A DNA stretch of 64,000 nt from Cercospora beticola (taxonomy: Eukaryota; Ascomycota; Dothideomycetes; Mycosphaerellales; Mycosphaerellaceae), in NCBI RefSeq assembly GCF_033473495.1, contig NC_088937.1, positions 248,001 through 312,000 of the forward strand, given 5' to 3'. Shown piece by piece: positions 1 through 12,076 of the stretch (position 1 is the stretch's first letter; every line of letters starts with the position of its first letter). A model generated the notes under the pieces. The model was not told where the DNA came from. It did not search any database and was given only the letters and a program-made list of their open reading frames with translations. The position numbers were made by a program, and so were the translations under genes.

Positions 1-755
1 GTAGACTAATACGATTTAGAATTACCTTAGTTAAGCTATACCTAAGTAACGATAATAAGATAGAAGTAGAGGCTTATAACTCCGAATATAATTAACCGGA
101 ACTTAATAATAATAATAGCGATTACGAGCTAGAACTACTAGTAGTACTACGGAAACGTAGAAGGCTAAAAGAGTTAAAGAATAAGCTAAAATAGCTAGTA
201 GAGGCTATAGTTAATACTAAGGAATAGCGTACTATAGACGAATTAATTAGATTAAGAACTACTAAGGTTATTACTAAACTAGGTCGTCTATTTAAAGTAT
301 TAACTAAAGTAGAGATTAAAGGCCTAATTAATAGAGTTATTATATTTAAACCTTACGACTACTAGAGGTATAGTAACTACCGACTATTTAAATTATATAT
401 AGTCTATAAGGTTAAGAAGTAGAGTAATAGATAACTCTACGAGAAATTAAGGCTTATTATTTAAGGATATAACGACTATAATAAGGAAACGATTCTAATA
501 TAGTTACCGATAATCTAGCAAGTATTATAGCGAGTAATTATTAGCCTAGCTACGAGTCTAATTAAGTAAGGTTTTACGCTAGAATTACGCGATATTAGCT
601 AAGTATATACCTAGTTAACTACCGAACTAAACCGAGTCGTTTTAGCGTTATTACTTAAAGAACTAGAACGCGACTACTATAGAATAATTATAAGAGTTAT
701 TCTACCGCTCTATAGACTAGTAGAGTTAGGTACGTATTAGTTTAATACGTATAGC
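1..755 (+). mobile_element. Ty1/copia pol remnant, RIP-degraded (element X, left part)
   Basis: This is the internal part of a copia retrotransposon in plus sense. Roughly 550-740 reads as a degraded reverse transcriptase: in one frame the copia-like core (ELRDIS, then TELNRVVLAL, then LYRLAELGT) is visible between stop codons of RIP type. It matches, in reverse complement, the second copia copy at about 12,981-13,760. The first CpA in the window is at 519, and no TpG occurs before it. It breaks at 755, where a copia LTR of opposite sense begins. The matching 3' end of the same element appears to be at 24,091-24,771. Confidence 0.75.
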
Positions 756-1115
756 TATAAATAGGCTCCTCTATAGAGAGTATTCGATTAAGTATTAAAG
801 TCGGTATAATAAAGATATCTAATTCTATAGAAGGTAGCGAACGAGCTAGCTCTATATACTACTACTAGAATAGAAGAACTAGTAGTTAGAGCTAATTCTA
901 GTTTATACGAGATAGCTACTATAGCTAAACCGATACTAGTAATCTCTCTTTCTTATATAAATCGTTTAGAACCTAGTTAGTTTACCTTTTAACCTATCCT
1001 TAGACGTTATATAATATCGTTCCTTAATTAATAAGCGTTATTAATACCTTATTTAGTATTAATTTAGTTATAGAGTTAGTAGAGTTAGTAGTACTATTAA
1101 TCTAGCGTACCTTAT
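756..1115 (-). repeat. Copia LTR (copy i), opposite sense to the flanking pol
   Basis: The stretch begins TATAAATAGGCTCC and runs to CGTACCTTAT. It matches the LTR copies at 11,587, 23,909 and 24,411 (the last in inverse orientation). The expected terminal TG...CA has become TA...TA by RIP. The last base of this LTR lies at 11,578, because a gypsy element inserted just before it and duplicated CTTAT. Family-level identity comes from the linked copia pol sequence. Confidence 0.7.
1111..1115. repeat. Target-site duplication CTTAT, left copy
   Basis: CTTAT directly precedes the gypsy LTR that starts at 1116 and recurs at 11,573-11,577 directly after the gypsy LTR ending at 11,572. This pairs these two LTRs as the ends of one insertion. 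Confidence 0.75.
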
Positions 1116-1309
1116 TATAAGAGTAGAATATAGTAATATATTAAGCGCTCCTAGACTCCTCGTCTAGAGATATTAAGAATAATTCTTACCTTTTAGTTTA
1201 TATACGTTCTATATACTTTTATCCTACGCTAAGTATAAGTAGTACTAGCTATTATACCTTAACGCCTAATAAGCTACGCCTCTCGAGCTATATACTCCTA
1301 GCTCTTATA
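1116..1309 (-). repeat. Gypsy LTR, copy A (194 bp)
   Basis: It starts TATAAG and ends CTTATA, the RIP form of a TGTAAG...CTTACA LTR. It aligns end to end with copies at 4777, 11,379, 14,011 and 20,613. Confidence 0.85.
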
Positions 1310-2765
1310 ACTATCTCCTTTCTCTAATAGAGCTACTTTAGCTCGTAGAGGAGACTATATATTTCTATCGTCTTAGTATAGTATCTAGTATATTCGTACT
1401 ACTTCTTATATACGTAAATATTAAGTCGAGCCTTAGTTCGTAGCTAGTTGCTATATAGTAACTCTCTATAGTAATAGGCTTATTAATAGTACGTACTATC
1501 GGCGCTCGCGCTATAAGGCGCTAGTATACTATAAATTCGTTATATACTCTTCGTATATTTTCTCTATTAACTATCTATATTTAGTAAGCTCTTTATATCT
1601 AACTCGTACTATATACTTAACTATCTAGTACTTCCCTCGTACGCGACTTATAAGTAATATACCTCCTAGGAGAGCTACTACTACTCCTACCGCTCCGGCT
1701 ACTAACTATCTCTTTTATATAGTAGACGATCTACCGAAGATAGAGGACGACGACTACTAGCGCTACCTCCTATACCTTATAGACTATAAGTCGCGCAGTT
1801 CGTATACGTATCGTATACTTCGAGTCTACTAACTCCTTATACCTAGCTATCGAGCCGCGCTATAATAGCGATATAAAGCTTAGCTAGTAGCTAAACTATA
1901 TTCGCTATAGTAAGTCTAACTATAAGTATATCTATATTACTAATCCTAACCTTATAAAGTAGGCGTAGCGCGCGCGCTACTACTACTACTTACTATATAT
2001 AAGTAGGCGCGCTATACGCTACTAGTAGCTCCTCTACTACCTCGATAATATAGACAAGGCTATCGCCGCTACTTTTAAGCGCTTATAGAGTAACTCGGGT
2101 AAGTCCGCTAGTATCTTTTCTATACCGAAGAAAGCTAGCAAGGCGCTAGCTACTAGTATACTCTCTACTAACGAGCTTATAGCGACGAGTATAGGCCTTG
2201 CTATCTAGCGTAGTATATTCGAGCTAGAGTACGAGGTATATCTTATATCCTACTAGTCGCTTACTTATCTCGTATAGTACTAATTCGTATAATAGAAGCT
2301 CTATCTACTTAGTACCTCTAGCGAGGCTCTAGACCTCGCTATTGCCTCTATCTACCTCGGCTAGTCTACTTAGGATAAAGGAGAGCTCTCTAAGCTCGAG
2401 GAGAATAATAAGAAGAAGAGTAAAAAGAAGGGCGATAAAGCTATAAATATAGATAGCGAGTAGCCTATAGGCCTCGTACTCTTCCTCTACTAGGCCCTTA
2501 TAGTACTCTTACGTCTTGCCGGCTCTAGGCTATATACTTCTATTACGCGTAGTATATACTATACCTACGAGTACTATAAATAAATATCTTCTCTCCTCTT
2601 ATAACGTCTTAGTTTTCTAAGTTCTTATATCTTAGCGGTTCTCGTATCTTAGTAATACTTAGTATTTAGAATTCTTAGAATTTTCTACTATTCTACTAAC
2701 TACTAGTATTACTATTTCTTCTATAGTTTCGCTTTATATATAGACTACTTAGTTTCGCGTTATAC

Positions 2766-2906
2766 CTCGAATACGTTAAGTATCTTATAATCTCTAATAT
2801 ATTCTACTAGCTTCTAGGTATTATATTCCTCTAGCTACTTATACTATCGAACTAGGTACTTCTTTACGCCTTTCTCTACGTAGCTTTCTAGTATTCTCTC
2901 GACTTC
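2766..2906 (-). pseudogene. Chromodomain of gypsy element A, destroyed by RIP
   Basis: This is the counterpart of the chromodomain at 6432-6572 in the next copy, with more C-to-T and G-to-A changes. It is the C-terminal end of the minus-strand pol polyprotein. It serves as a landmark that element A carries the 3' part of pol before being cut at 4776. Confidence 0.6.
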
Positions 2907-4776
2907 CTATTTGCTTTACTCGTCTATAAGTAGTAGGCTAGTATTCTACGTCTCGCCGCTTCGCTAGAGTTCTAAGAGAAATATATAGAAGATATTATAA
3001 ATCTGCGAGCTAGTTAGTAGAGCTAGATAGTACGCCTACTTTCCGACTATATTAATAACTTTAAATAGTCTAGCGAATTTATCTACTAGCTTCTTTAATA
3101 GTACCTTTAGCCGGAGGTTCTTTATAGATAATAGGACTAAGTCGCTAACCTTAAATTCTATTAGCTAGTACTTCTAATTAAAGTACTTAGCCTAAGATTC
3201 GCTTACTTATTACTAGCGCTTAGTTAGCTCTTTATAGTTCCGCTTTAACCTCTCTATAGTATCCTTTACTACTAGTATCTCTCTCTAAAGAAGCGCGTTC
3301 CGAGCTTTGCTTATATCTCTCTTACGTATTTCTATAGAAAGGTCTAGGTTAAACTCGTATACTACTCGAAATAGCGATATCTTAAGTATAGTATTCGCGC
3401 TATTATTATATACGAATTCTACTAATAATAGAATAGACGCCTAGTCGTCCTATCGCTCGCTATAATAGATACGTAGGTACTACTTAAGCGTCTAGTTTAT
3501 GCGCTCGGTTTAACTATTAGTCTATAGGTAGAATATAGTACTTAGCCTATATTTTATATACGTCTTATAGTAGAAGTCTAACTAGAACTAGCTAGTAAAG
3601 ACTAAGCCTCTATCGCTTATAATACTAGCTAGTACGCTACGTAGTTATATTACCTCGTTAAGTAGGATATCTATAAGCTCTATACTAGTATAGCGCTTTA
3701 TCGTTCGGACGAAAGTTACTATCTTCGAGTAATAATCTATAATTATAAAAATTACGTCGAAGATATAGCCGTTCTACTTACTAGATAGAAGATCTGTAAT
3801 AAAGTCTATAGATAAATCCTTCTAAGAATAGTTAGGTAGTAGGAGTATAGCTATCTCGCTATAGAAGCGATAGCGCTTCGCTTTTACTTTCTAATAGCTA
3901 CTATACTACTCGATATACTACCTTATATCGTTACTAACCTCCGGCTACTAGTACTTCTGCTTAACTAACTCTACTATCTTGTTTTTACTAAAATAGCTCG
4001 CTAGGATATCGTCGTAGTATATATAGATTACCTACGTCTATAATACTAGGTCGTTCGGTAGATATAGAGCCTCTTCTCGGTATATATAGCTATCCTTAAT
4101 AGTATATTTCTCGCTCGCTATACCTTCGTATTCGGCCTACTCGTATAGTGCTTTTATTTTCGGATCGAGCTATACTAATATAGCGGTATACCTAATAATT
4201 ATATCCGAAACGTTAGCTTATAGCTACTCTTACGTAGTAATAGCGCTAGCGACTTATAAGAGTAGAGTAAAGCTAAACAGACGAACCGAATAGTTAACTA
4301 CTACTATAATATATCTACTATTAGGTAGCGCTACCCCCCTACTCTTAACTACTACTATAACTATCTTTAGAATATCTAACTAAGCCTAGTAAGTAGCTTT
4401 TATATAGGTAATAACTAGGCCGCTTATAGGTATAGTACTCTATATCTAGAGTTTCTACTATAGTAATAGTAGGAGGTTACTTATTTTCTTTGCCTCTTAT
4501 ATATAGTCGCTACGTCTAGATAGTATGTCGGCTAGGTTAAGCTTACTAGCTCGATAGCTAATAGTAAAATTAAAGAGAGCGAGGAATATCGCCTACTTTA
4601 CTTATCTATCTATTAACTACTTAATATCTATAAATCTCTTAAGGTTAGCGTAATTAATAAGTATCTTAACCTTATACGTAGCGCCTTCGAGATATAGTCG
4701 CTATACCTTAAATATCTTAACTACTACGAGTAGTTCCTTATTATAAACCTTATAGTTATATTTAGCGTTAATTATC

Positions 4777-4972
4777 TATAAGGAGTAGAATGTAGCAATA
4801 TATTAAGCGCCCCTAGACTCCCTATCTAGAGATATTAAGAATAATTCTTGCCTTCTTAGTTTGTATACGTTCTGCGTACTTTTGTCCTACGCTAAGTATA
4901 AGCGGTACTAGCCGTTATGTCTTAATACCTAATAAGCTACGCCTCTCGAGCTATATACCGCTAGCTCTTATA
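4777..4972 (-). repeat. Gypsy LTR, copy B (196 bp)
   Basis: The LTR begins TATAAGGAGTAG and ends GCTCTTATA. It lies immediately after the broken internal sequence of element A (TTAATTATC). It is less RIP-mutated than copies A and C: TGTAGCAATATATTAAG still has its TpG and CpA. No matching target duplication is found on its right, because its own 3' LTR is missing. Confidence 0.85.
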
Positions 4973-5321
4973 ACTATCTCCTCCCTCTAATAGAGCTGCT
5001 TTAGCTCGGAGAGGAGACTATATATCTCCGTCGTCTTAGTATAGCATCCGGTGCGTTCGTACTACTTCTTACGTATATAAATATTAAGTCGAGCCTTAGT
5101 TCGTAGCTAGTTGCTATATAGCAACCCTCCGTAGCAACGGGCTTATTAATAGTACGTACTATCGGCGCTCGCGCTATAAGGCGCCGGTATACTATAAATT
5201 CGTCGTATACTCTTTATATGTTTTCTCTATTAACTATTTATATTTAGTAAGCTCTACGTATCCGACTCGTACTATATACTTAACTATCTAGTACTTCCCT
5301 CGTATACGACCCGCAAGCAAT

Positions 5322-6249
5322 ATGCCTCCTAGGAGAGCTACCGCCGCTCCTGCCGCCCCGGCCGCTAACTACGACCCTCGTACGGTAGAAGACCTACCGA
5401 AGGTAGAGGATAACGACTACTAGCGCTACCTCCTATACCTCGTAGATTATAAGTCGCGCGGTTCGTATACGTGTCGTATACTTCGAGTCTACTAACTTCT
5501 TATACCTAGCCGTCGAGCCGCGCTATAATAGCGATATAAAGCTCGGCTAGTAGCTAAACTATATTCGCTATACTAGGTCTAACTATAAGTATGTCCGTAT
5601 TACTAATGCCGACCTTATAAAGTAGGCGTAGCGCGCGCGCTACTACCGCCGCCTACTACGTACGAGTACGCGCGCCGTACGCTACTAGTAGCTCCGCCGA
5701 CGCCTCGATAATATAGGCGAGGCTATCGCCGCTACCCTTAAGCGCCTATAGAGCAACTCGGGCAAGTCCGCCGGTATCTTCTCTACGCCGAAGAAGGCTA
5801 GCGAGGCGCTAGCTACTAGTATACTCTCTACTAACGAGCTCGCGGCGATAAGTATAGGCCTCGCTATCTAGCGTAGTATATTCGAGCTAGAGTACGAGGT
5901 ATGTCTTATATCCTACTAGTCGCTTGCTTATACCGTATAGTACTAATTCGTATAATAGAAGCTCCGCTTGCTTAGCGCCTCTAGCGAGGCTCTAGACCTT
6001 GCCGTCGCCTCCGCCTACTCCGGCTAGTCTACTTAGGACGAGGGAGAGCTCTCCGAGCTCGAGGCAGATAATAAGAAGAAGAGTAAGGAGGAGGATAATA
6101 ATATAGACTTAGGCGTAGGCGGCGAGTAGCCTACGGACCTCGCGCTCCTCTTCTACTAGGCTCTTGCGGCACTTTTACGTCTCGCCGGCCCTAGGCTATA
6201 TACTTCTATTACGCGCAGTATACGCTATACCTACGGGTGCTATAAATAA
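5322..6249 (+). pseudogene. Plus-strand accessory reading frame of the gypsy element (copy B)
   Basis: Opposite to the pol strand, an ATG at 5322 opens a frame beginning MPPRRATAAPAAPAAN. From 5719 to the TAA at 6247-6249 a second frame reads through with only TAG/TAA codons of the kind RIP makes from CAG, CAA or TGG. The two frames are offset by one, and the offset is the same in copy D (14,556-15,483), so it is ancestral. It may be a small intron or two separate frames. Composition is Ala/Lys/Glu rich. No family is recognised. It lies between the LTR and the chromodomain end of pol. Confidence 0.35.
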
Positions 6250-6431
6250 ATGCCTTCTCTCCTCTCGTAACGTCTTAGTTTTCCAAATTCTCGTGTCTTA
6301 GTAATACTTATATCTTAGCGAGGCTTAGCGTTTAGAATTCTTAGAATTCTCCGCTATTCTACTAACTACTAGTATTACTATTTCTTCCGCAGTTTCGCCT
6401 TATATATAGGCTACTTAGTTTCGCGTTACGC

Positions 6432-9400
6432 CTCGAATACGTTAAGTGCCTCGTAATCTCCGATATATTCTACCGGCTCCTAGGTATCGTATTCCTCCGG
6501 CTACTTACGCTATCGAACTAGGTACTTCCTTACGCCTTTCTCTACGCGGCTTTCTAGTATCCTCTCGACTTCCTATTCGCCTTACTCGTCTACGAGTAGT
6601 AGGCTAGCATCCTACGTATCGCCGCCTCGCTAGAGTTTTAAGAGGGATACGTAGAAGATATTATAAATCTGCGAGCTAGTTAGTAGGGCTAGGTAGTACG
6701 CCTACTTTCCGACTACGTTAATAACCTTAAATAGTCTAGCGAATTTGTCCGCTAGCTTCTTCGATAGTACCTTTAACCGGAGGTTCTTTATAGATAATAG
6801 GACTAAGTCGCTAACCTTAAATTCTATCGGCTAGTACTTCTAATTAAAGTACTTAGCCTAAGATTCGCTTGCTTATTACTAGCGCTTAGTTAGCTCTTTA
6901 TAGTTCCGCTTTAACCTCTCTATAGTATCCTTCGCTACTAGTACCTCTCCCTAAAGAAGCGCGTCTCGAGCTTCGTCTACGTCCCTCTTATACGTTTCTA
7001 TAGAAAGGTCTAGATTAAACCTATATACTACTCGAAATAGCGATATCTTAAGCGTAGTATTCGCGCTATTATTATACGCGAATTCCGCTAACGATAGGAT
7101 AGATACCTAGTCGTCCTATCGCTCGCCGTAATAGATACGTAGGTACTACTTAAGCGTCTAGTTTGCGCGCTTAGTTTGACCGTTAGTCTACGGGTAGAAT
7201 ATAGTGCTTAGCCTACGTTTAATATACGTCTCGTAGCAGAAGTCTAACTAGAACTAGCTAGTAAAGACTAAGCCTCTATCGCTTACGATACTAGCTAGTA
7301 CGCTACGTAGTCGTATTACCTCGTTAAGTAGGATGTCCGTAAGCTCTACGCTAGTATAGCGCTTTATCGTTCGGACGAAAGTTACTATCTTTAAGTAACG
7401 ATCTACGATTACGAGGATCGCGTCGAAGATATAGCCGTTCTACTTACTAGGTAGAAGATCTATAATAAAGTCTATAGATAAATCCTTCTAAAGATAGTTA
7501 GGCAACGGGAGCGTAGCTATCTCGCTATAGGGGCGATAGCGCCTCGCTTTTGCCTTCTAATAGCTACTATACTACTCGACGTACTGCTTTACGTCGTTGC
7601 TAACCTCCGGCTACTAGTACTTCTGCTTAACTAACTCTACTGTCTTATTCTTACTAAAATAGCCCGCTAGGACATCGTCGTAGTATATACGGATTACCTA
7701 CGTCCGTAATACTAGGTCGTTCGGCAGGTATAGAGCCTCTCCCTAGTATATATAGCTATCCTTAACGGTATATTTCTCGCTCGCTACGCCTTCGCGTTCG
7801 GCCTGCTCGTATAGTGCTTTTGCTTTCGGATCGAGCTATACTAATATAGCGGTATACCTAACAATTATATCCGAGACGTTAGCGTACGGCTGCTCTTACG
7901 TAGTAATAGCGCTAGCGACTCGCAAGAGCAGAGCAAAGCTAAACGGACGAACCGAACGGTTAGCCGCCGCCGTAATATACCTACTATTAGGCAACGCTAC
8001 CCCGCCGCTCTTAGCCGCCGCTATAACTACCTTTAGAGTGTCTAACTAAGCCTAGTAAGTAGCTTTTATACGGGCAACAACTAGGCCGCTTGCGGGTATA
8101 GTACTCTATACCTAGAGTTTCTGCTATAGTAATAGTAGGAGGTTGCTTATCTCCTTCGCCTCTCGTACGTAGTCGCTACGTCTAGATAGCGTATCGGCTA
8201 AGTTAAGCTTGCTAGCTCGATAGCTAATAGTAAAATTAAAGAGGGCGAGGAATGTCGCCTACCTTACTTATCTACCCGTTAGCTACTTAACGCCTATAAA
8301 CCCCTTAAGGTTAGCGTAATTAATAAGTACCTTAACCTTATACGTAGCGCCTTCGAAGTATAGTCGCTACGCCTTAAATACCTTAACTACTACGAGTAGT
8401 TCCTTATCGTAAACCTCGTAGTTATATTTAGCGTTAATTATCTTCTATAAGAAGAAGGCAATTAGATGCTATTCCGCTTCGAATAGTTAGCTTAGGATAC
8501 CGGCTACTACGAAGTCGGAAGCGTCGGTTTCGACTCGTAGGCGTAGCGTAGGGTTAAAGTATCTTAGTAGTAGTATAGTCTAAAATCGATTCTTTAGCTT
8601 ATAGAACGCCTGCTCCTTAGCTACTTCCTACTTAATTAGCCCTAGCTTCTTTCTATTCTTTATACCCTTTAATAGCGCTATTAAAGGTGCTATAATCCTC
8701 GAATATCCGAAGATAAATCGACGGTAGAAGTTCGCGAATCTAAGGAAGGATTAAACCTCTATTAGCGTAGTTAGAGTTAGCTACGAGGCGATTGCGGCTA
8801 CCCTACTTAGGTCTATCGCTACGCTACCGGTAGTTACTACGAATCTAAGGAAGTCGACCTTTTTCTAGAAGAACTTATACTTAGAACGCTATACGTAGAG
8901 TCTAAACTTGCGGAGCCTCTTAAGTATAGCGTATACGTCTCGCACGTATTCCTCGCGTATCCTACTATAGATTAGGATATCGTCTAGGTATACTATATAG
9001 CTTATATCGACTAGCTCTGCTAGCGTACGGTTAATATATACTTAGAACGTCGCTAGTGCGTTCGTTAAGCCGAAGGGCATTACCTTATACTAGAAATAGC
9101 CGTAGCGCGTACGGAACGTAGTCTTCTAGCGGTTACTTAGCTTAATCCGAATACGGTAGTACGTATCGGCTAAGTCTAAGGACGTAAACTATACGGCTCC
9201 TATAAGCCTATCTAGCGTCTTACTAATTAGAGGTAGTAGATGCCGGTTCTTAATAGTAATCTCGTTTAGCCTATAGTAGTCGACATATAACCGTAGCTTG
9301 CTATTCTTCTTTAGTACGAACAGGATAGGCGTACCCGCCTCGCTATCGGAACGCTCGATCTAATCGTGCTCGAGTCCTATCTTTAGGTACTCCTTAAGCT

Positions 9401-11378
9401 CGTCTAATTCTCGCCCCGACTAGTAATATAGTAGGCGGAATAGTAGTATAGTTCTAGGCCGCAGGTTAATCGTATACTCTACGCTATTAACTAGCTTGCT
9501 TCTTATTTCCTCTATCGGATTAAGAATATCGTTAAAACGACGGAACTCCTTAGGGATAGGCTTAACCTTATTGCCTATCTTACTTAGGCTTACCGTAAAT
9601 ACTACTAGTGCCTTCTAAAGATCCTTAAAGAACTTATAGGCTTCTCGGACTTCGAACTTACTAAAACGATCGTTACTATATAGCTATTTATCTATAGCGC
9701 TACTAGCTAGTACGCGCTAAGCACGTCGCTATAGACGGCCTAAGATTACGTTAGGAGTTAGTATATTATATATATAGAAGATGCTACCTATAGATCGCTC
9801 CTTACTACTAGAGTCTACGATCCGTATATATATATAGTACGTACCGTAATAGTGCCCTAATTTACCTATAAAGGTAGTAACTAGCGGTAGGGCCGTATTC
9901 GGCCTTATTAGTAGGTTATACTATAGTATAAAGGCCCTTAATATTATATTAATATCTATAGTATCGTCGAGAAGGAAAGCGGCCGGCTTGCTACCTAACT
10001 ACGTTTCGACTTCTCCTTCTATACGCGTCGCTAGTACGCTCTAAACCGGTAGAGAGTTATCGCTATCTAGTTTAGCGCCGGTAACTCGCGCGTTATCTCC
10101 GGCGCCTTAGCTTTTTTCGCTCTAAACTGCTCCTTTGCTATAGTTACTCTACGAATAGCCGGCTTGTTACTATCTTTCCTAAGGTTCGGGTAGTTAGAAC
10201 TAATATAGCTAATCTCGTTATATATAAAGTACGTAGGTTGCTAACCCTTGCCCTTGCCTTTGCCTCTACGTTTACCCTTCGGCTTGCCGCTATAAGTATC
10301 GCGTTAGCCGCTAGTCGAACCGAAGGCTCCTTTATAAGGAGCGTCGCTATCGGTACGCTTACGCTTAGCCTACTTATTCTCGGTATTGCTACGATACGGC
10401 TTACGAGGTATAGCTTTCTTAGCTTGCTCGAGGCGCCTTACTAGGGCGATAAGGTCGGTATACTTATTAGGGACGATATAGTTCTTAATAATATCCTTAC
10501 GTAGCAATAGCTTTAGTTTTATAAGGAACTAGTATACTAGCTACGCCTTAGTATAATTACCTAACTAAGACTCTAGGTTGCTAAGGTCTATTACGAACTA
10601 TCGTACGCTCTAGCTCTTACTCTAGCGTATGTTCTCGTATTCTACGGTTACGAGAAGTATACGGTTCGCTTAATCCCCGACGATATCGTATAGGAATTAA
10701 TAGAACCGAGACTAGATATATCCTATAGGCAGAACGCCTAGGTGTTTATTATACTACGCCTCTTGCGCTTCGCCTACGAGGTATATAATACCCGTAATTA
10801 CCTTCTAGTAATCCGTCGGAAACCTCTTCGGTATAGCTATAAAGTTTACCTCGAGGGTATAGATAAATTCGCGTGCCTCCTTTATAGTCTTACCCTTAAA
10901 GGGCTTAGGCGTACGTAGCTTAATAGACTCGTATAAGCTATACTCGTTACTTTCGGAACGTACGCCGCTTATATAACTTATAGACGTACCGTCTTACTAA
11001 GGTATTAGCTATCTAAGGCCTAGCGCTATTATACTTAGCTATACTAGTAATTTAATTATTTATACTTCTCTTAGTAAGCGTTCGTTCTTAGCTTTAAGAG
11101 TATAGATCTCTAGCTATTTATATAACGTATTATTTTTAGCTTAGAGGCGCCTACGTATTATATACGCGTTACCGGCGTCGTCGGTATTATCTATATTCTC
11201 GTTCTATTCCTCTTTAGCTTATACTATTCCGGATTCTAATATCTCTTCGATATAGCTTAATAGCTATCTATTATTCGGTACGTCGTCGTCGCAATTAGTC
11301 CGCTAGGTAGATACGTTTCGCGTAAGTATAATAGGCCTTAATAGATTACTACTCTCGATAAGATAGAAGAATTATAAT
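6432..11378 (-). pseudogene. Gypsy gag-pol of element B, many RIP stops
   Basis: The minus strand carries a degraded chromovirus polyprotein, read from right to left. At about 10,187-10,233 lies a gag zinc knuckle whose Cys codons have become Tyr. At 8961-8993 the reverse-transcriptase core reads VYLDDILIYSR. At 6432-6572 there is a C-terminal chromodomain (start EVERILESR, later PEEYDT, then EPVEYIGDYEALNVFE) in which three expected Trp positions are TAG. Tryptophan TGG to TAG is the classic RIP lesion. Integrase and RNase H must lie between but I did not place them. The part from about 10,981 probably derives from the older element A. The outer limits given are chromodomain end and LTR start. 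Confidence 0.75.
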
Positions 11379-11572
11379 TATAAGAGTAGAATATAGTAAT
11401 ATATTAAGCGCTTCTAGACTCCTTATCTAGAGATATTAAGAATAATTCTTACCTCTTAGTTTATATACGTTCTATATACTTTTATCCTATACTAAGTATA
11501 AGTAGTACTAGCTATTATACCTTAACGTCTAATAAGCTACGCCTCTCGAGCTATATACTCCTAGCTCTTATA
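11379..11572 (-). repeat. Gypsy LTR, copy C (194 bp)
   Basis: It is the partner of copy A: same length, same one-base deletion at its start, similarly dense RIP. CTTAT follows at 11,573-11,577. Confidence 0.85.
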
Positions 11573-11577
11573 CTTAT
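11573..11577. repeat. Target-site duplication CTTAT, right copy
   Basis: Right-hand copy of the 5 bp duplication at 1111-1115. After it the interrupted copia LTR resumes for one base, then 8 bp (AACCTCTC), before a second copia LTR starts at 11,587. Confidence 0.75.
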
Positions 11578-11586
11578 AAACCTCTC

Positions 11587-12076
11587 TATAAGTAGGCTCC
11601 TTAGTAGAGAGTATTTAGTTAGATAATAAAAGGTAGTATATAAAGATTAGTCTTAATTCTATAGAAGGTAGCGAACGAGCTAGCTCTATATACTACTACC
11701 GGAATAGAATATCTATATTCTAGTAGTTAGAGCTTAAGCTAGTTTATATAAGGTAGCTACTATACTATACTAATCCGATACTAGTAATCTCTCTTTTCTC
11801 GTATAAACTCGTCTAAAAACGTAATAAAATAATACCTCTAATAGTTAATAGCCTTTCTCTAGCTTATAATTAGCCGGTAGCTACTTCTCTATTCTAAATC
11901 GTCTTTAATTTACCGAATTCAAATTGCCTTACCGAGTTAATTTATCTCTTAACCTATCCTTAGATACCGTACGTTATAGTTCCTTAATTAATAAGAGTTA
12001 TTAAGGCCTTATTCGGTATTATCTTAGTTATAGTATCGGTAGAGTTCGTAGTTCTATTAATCTAGCGTACTTTATA
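11587..12076 (-). repeat. Copia LTR (copy ii), long form of 490 bp
   Basis: It begins TATAAGTAGGCTCC and ends CGTACTTTATA, then the internal sequence AACCTCTCTAGC follows. It aligns with the 361 bp copy at 24,411-24,771 (inverted) but carries about 130 extra bases around 11,810-11,940. It is one end of the minus-sense copia element whose body continues to the right. Confidence 0.7.

Larger units (their letters stand above)
1116..11572 (-). mobile_element. Composite Ty3/gypsy chromovirus insertion (elements A/C and B)
   Basis: The outer LTRs at 1116-1309 and 11,379-11,572 are both 194 bp, share the same single-base deletion near the start (TATAAGAG, against TATAAGGAG in other copies), and are flanked by CTTAT. 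They are therefore the two ends of one old element, A/C. Inside it a second element, B, begins with a 196 bp LTR at 4777. B has no 3' LTR of its own and runs on into LTR C. Coding sense is minus. RIP is denser in 1116-4776 and again from about 10,981 than in 4777-10,940, which suggests B inserted into A and recombination then fused B to the 3' end of A. Confidence 0.8.

Noticed and set aside
1..755. Possible telomere or subtelomere at the left edge
   Set aside because: No TTAGGG-type repeats; the sequence is copia pol.
10238..10444. Open plus-strand frame of 68 codons, repeated at 19,472-19,678
   Set aside because: It is antisense to the gag zinc-knuckle region of the gypsy element and recurs only because the element does. 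Hydrophobic composition comes from the antisense of a basic Lys/Arg stretch.
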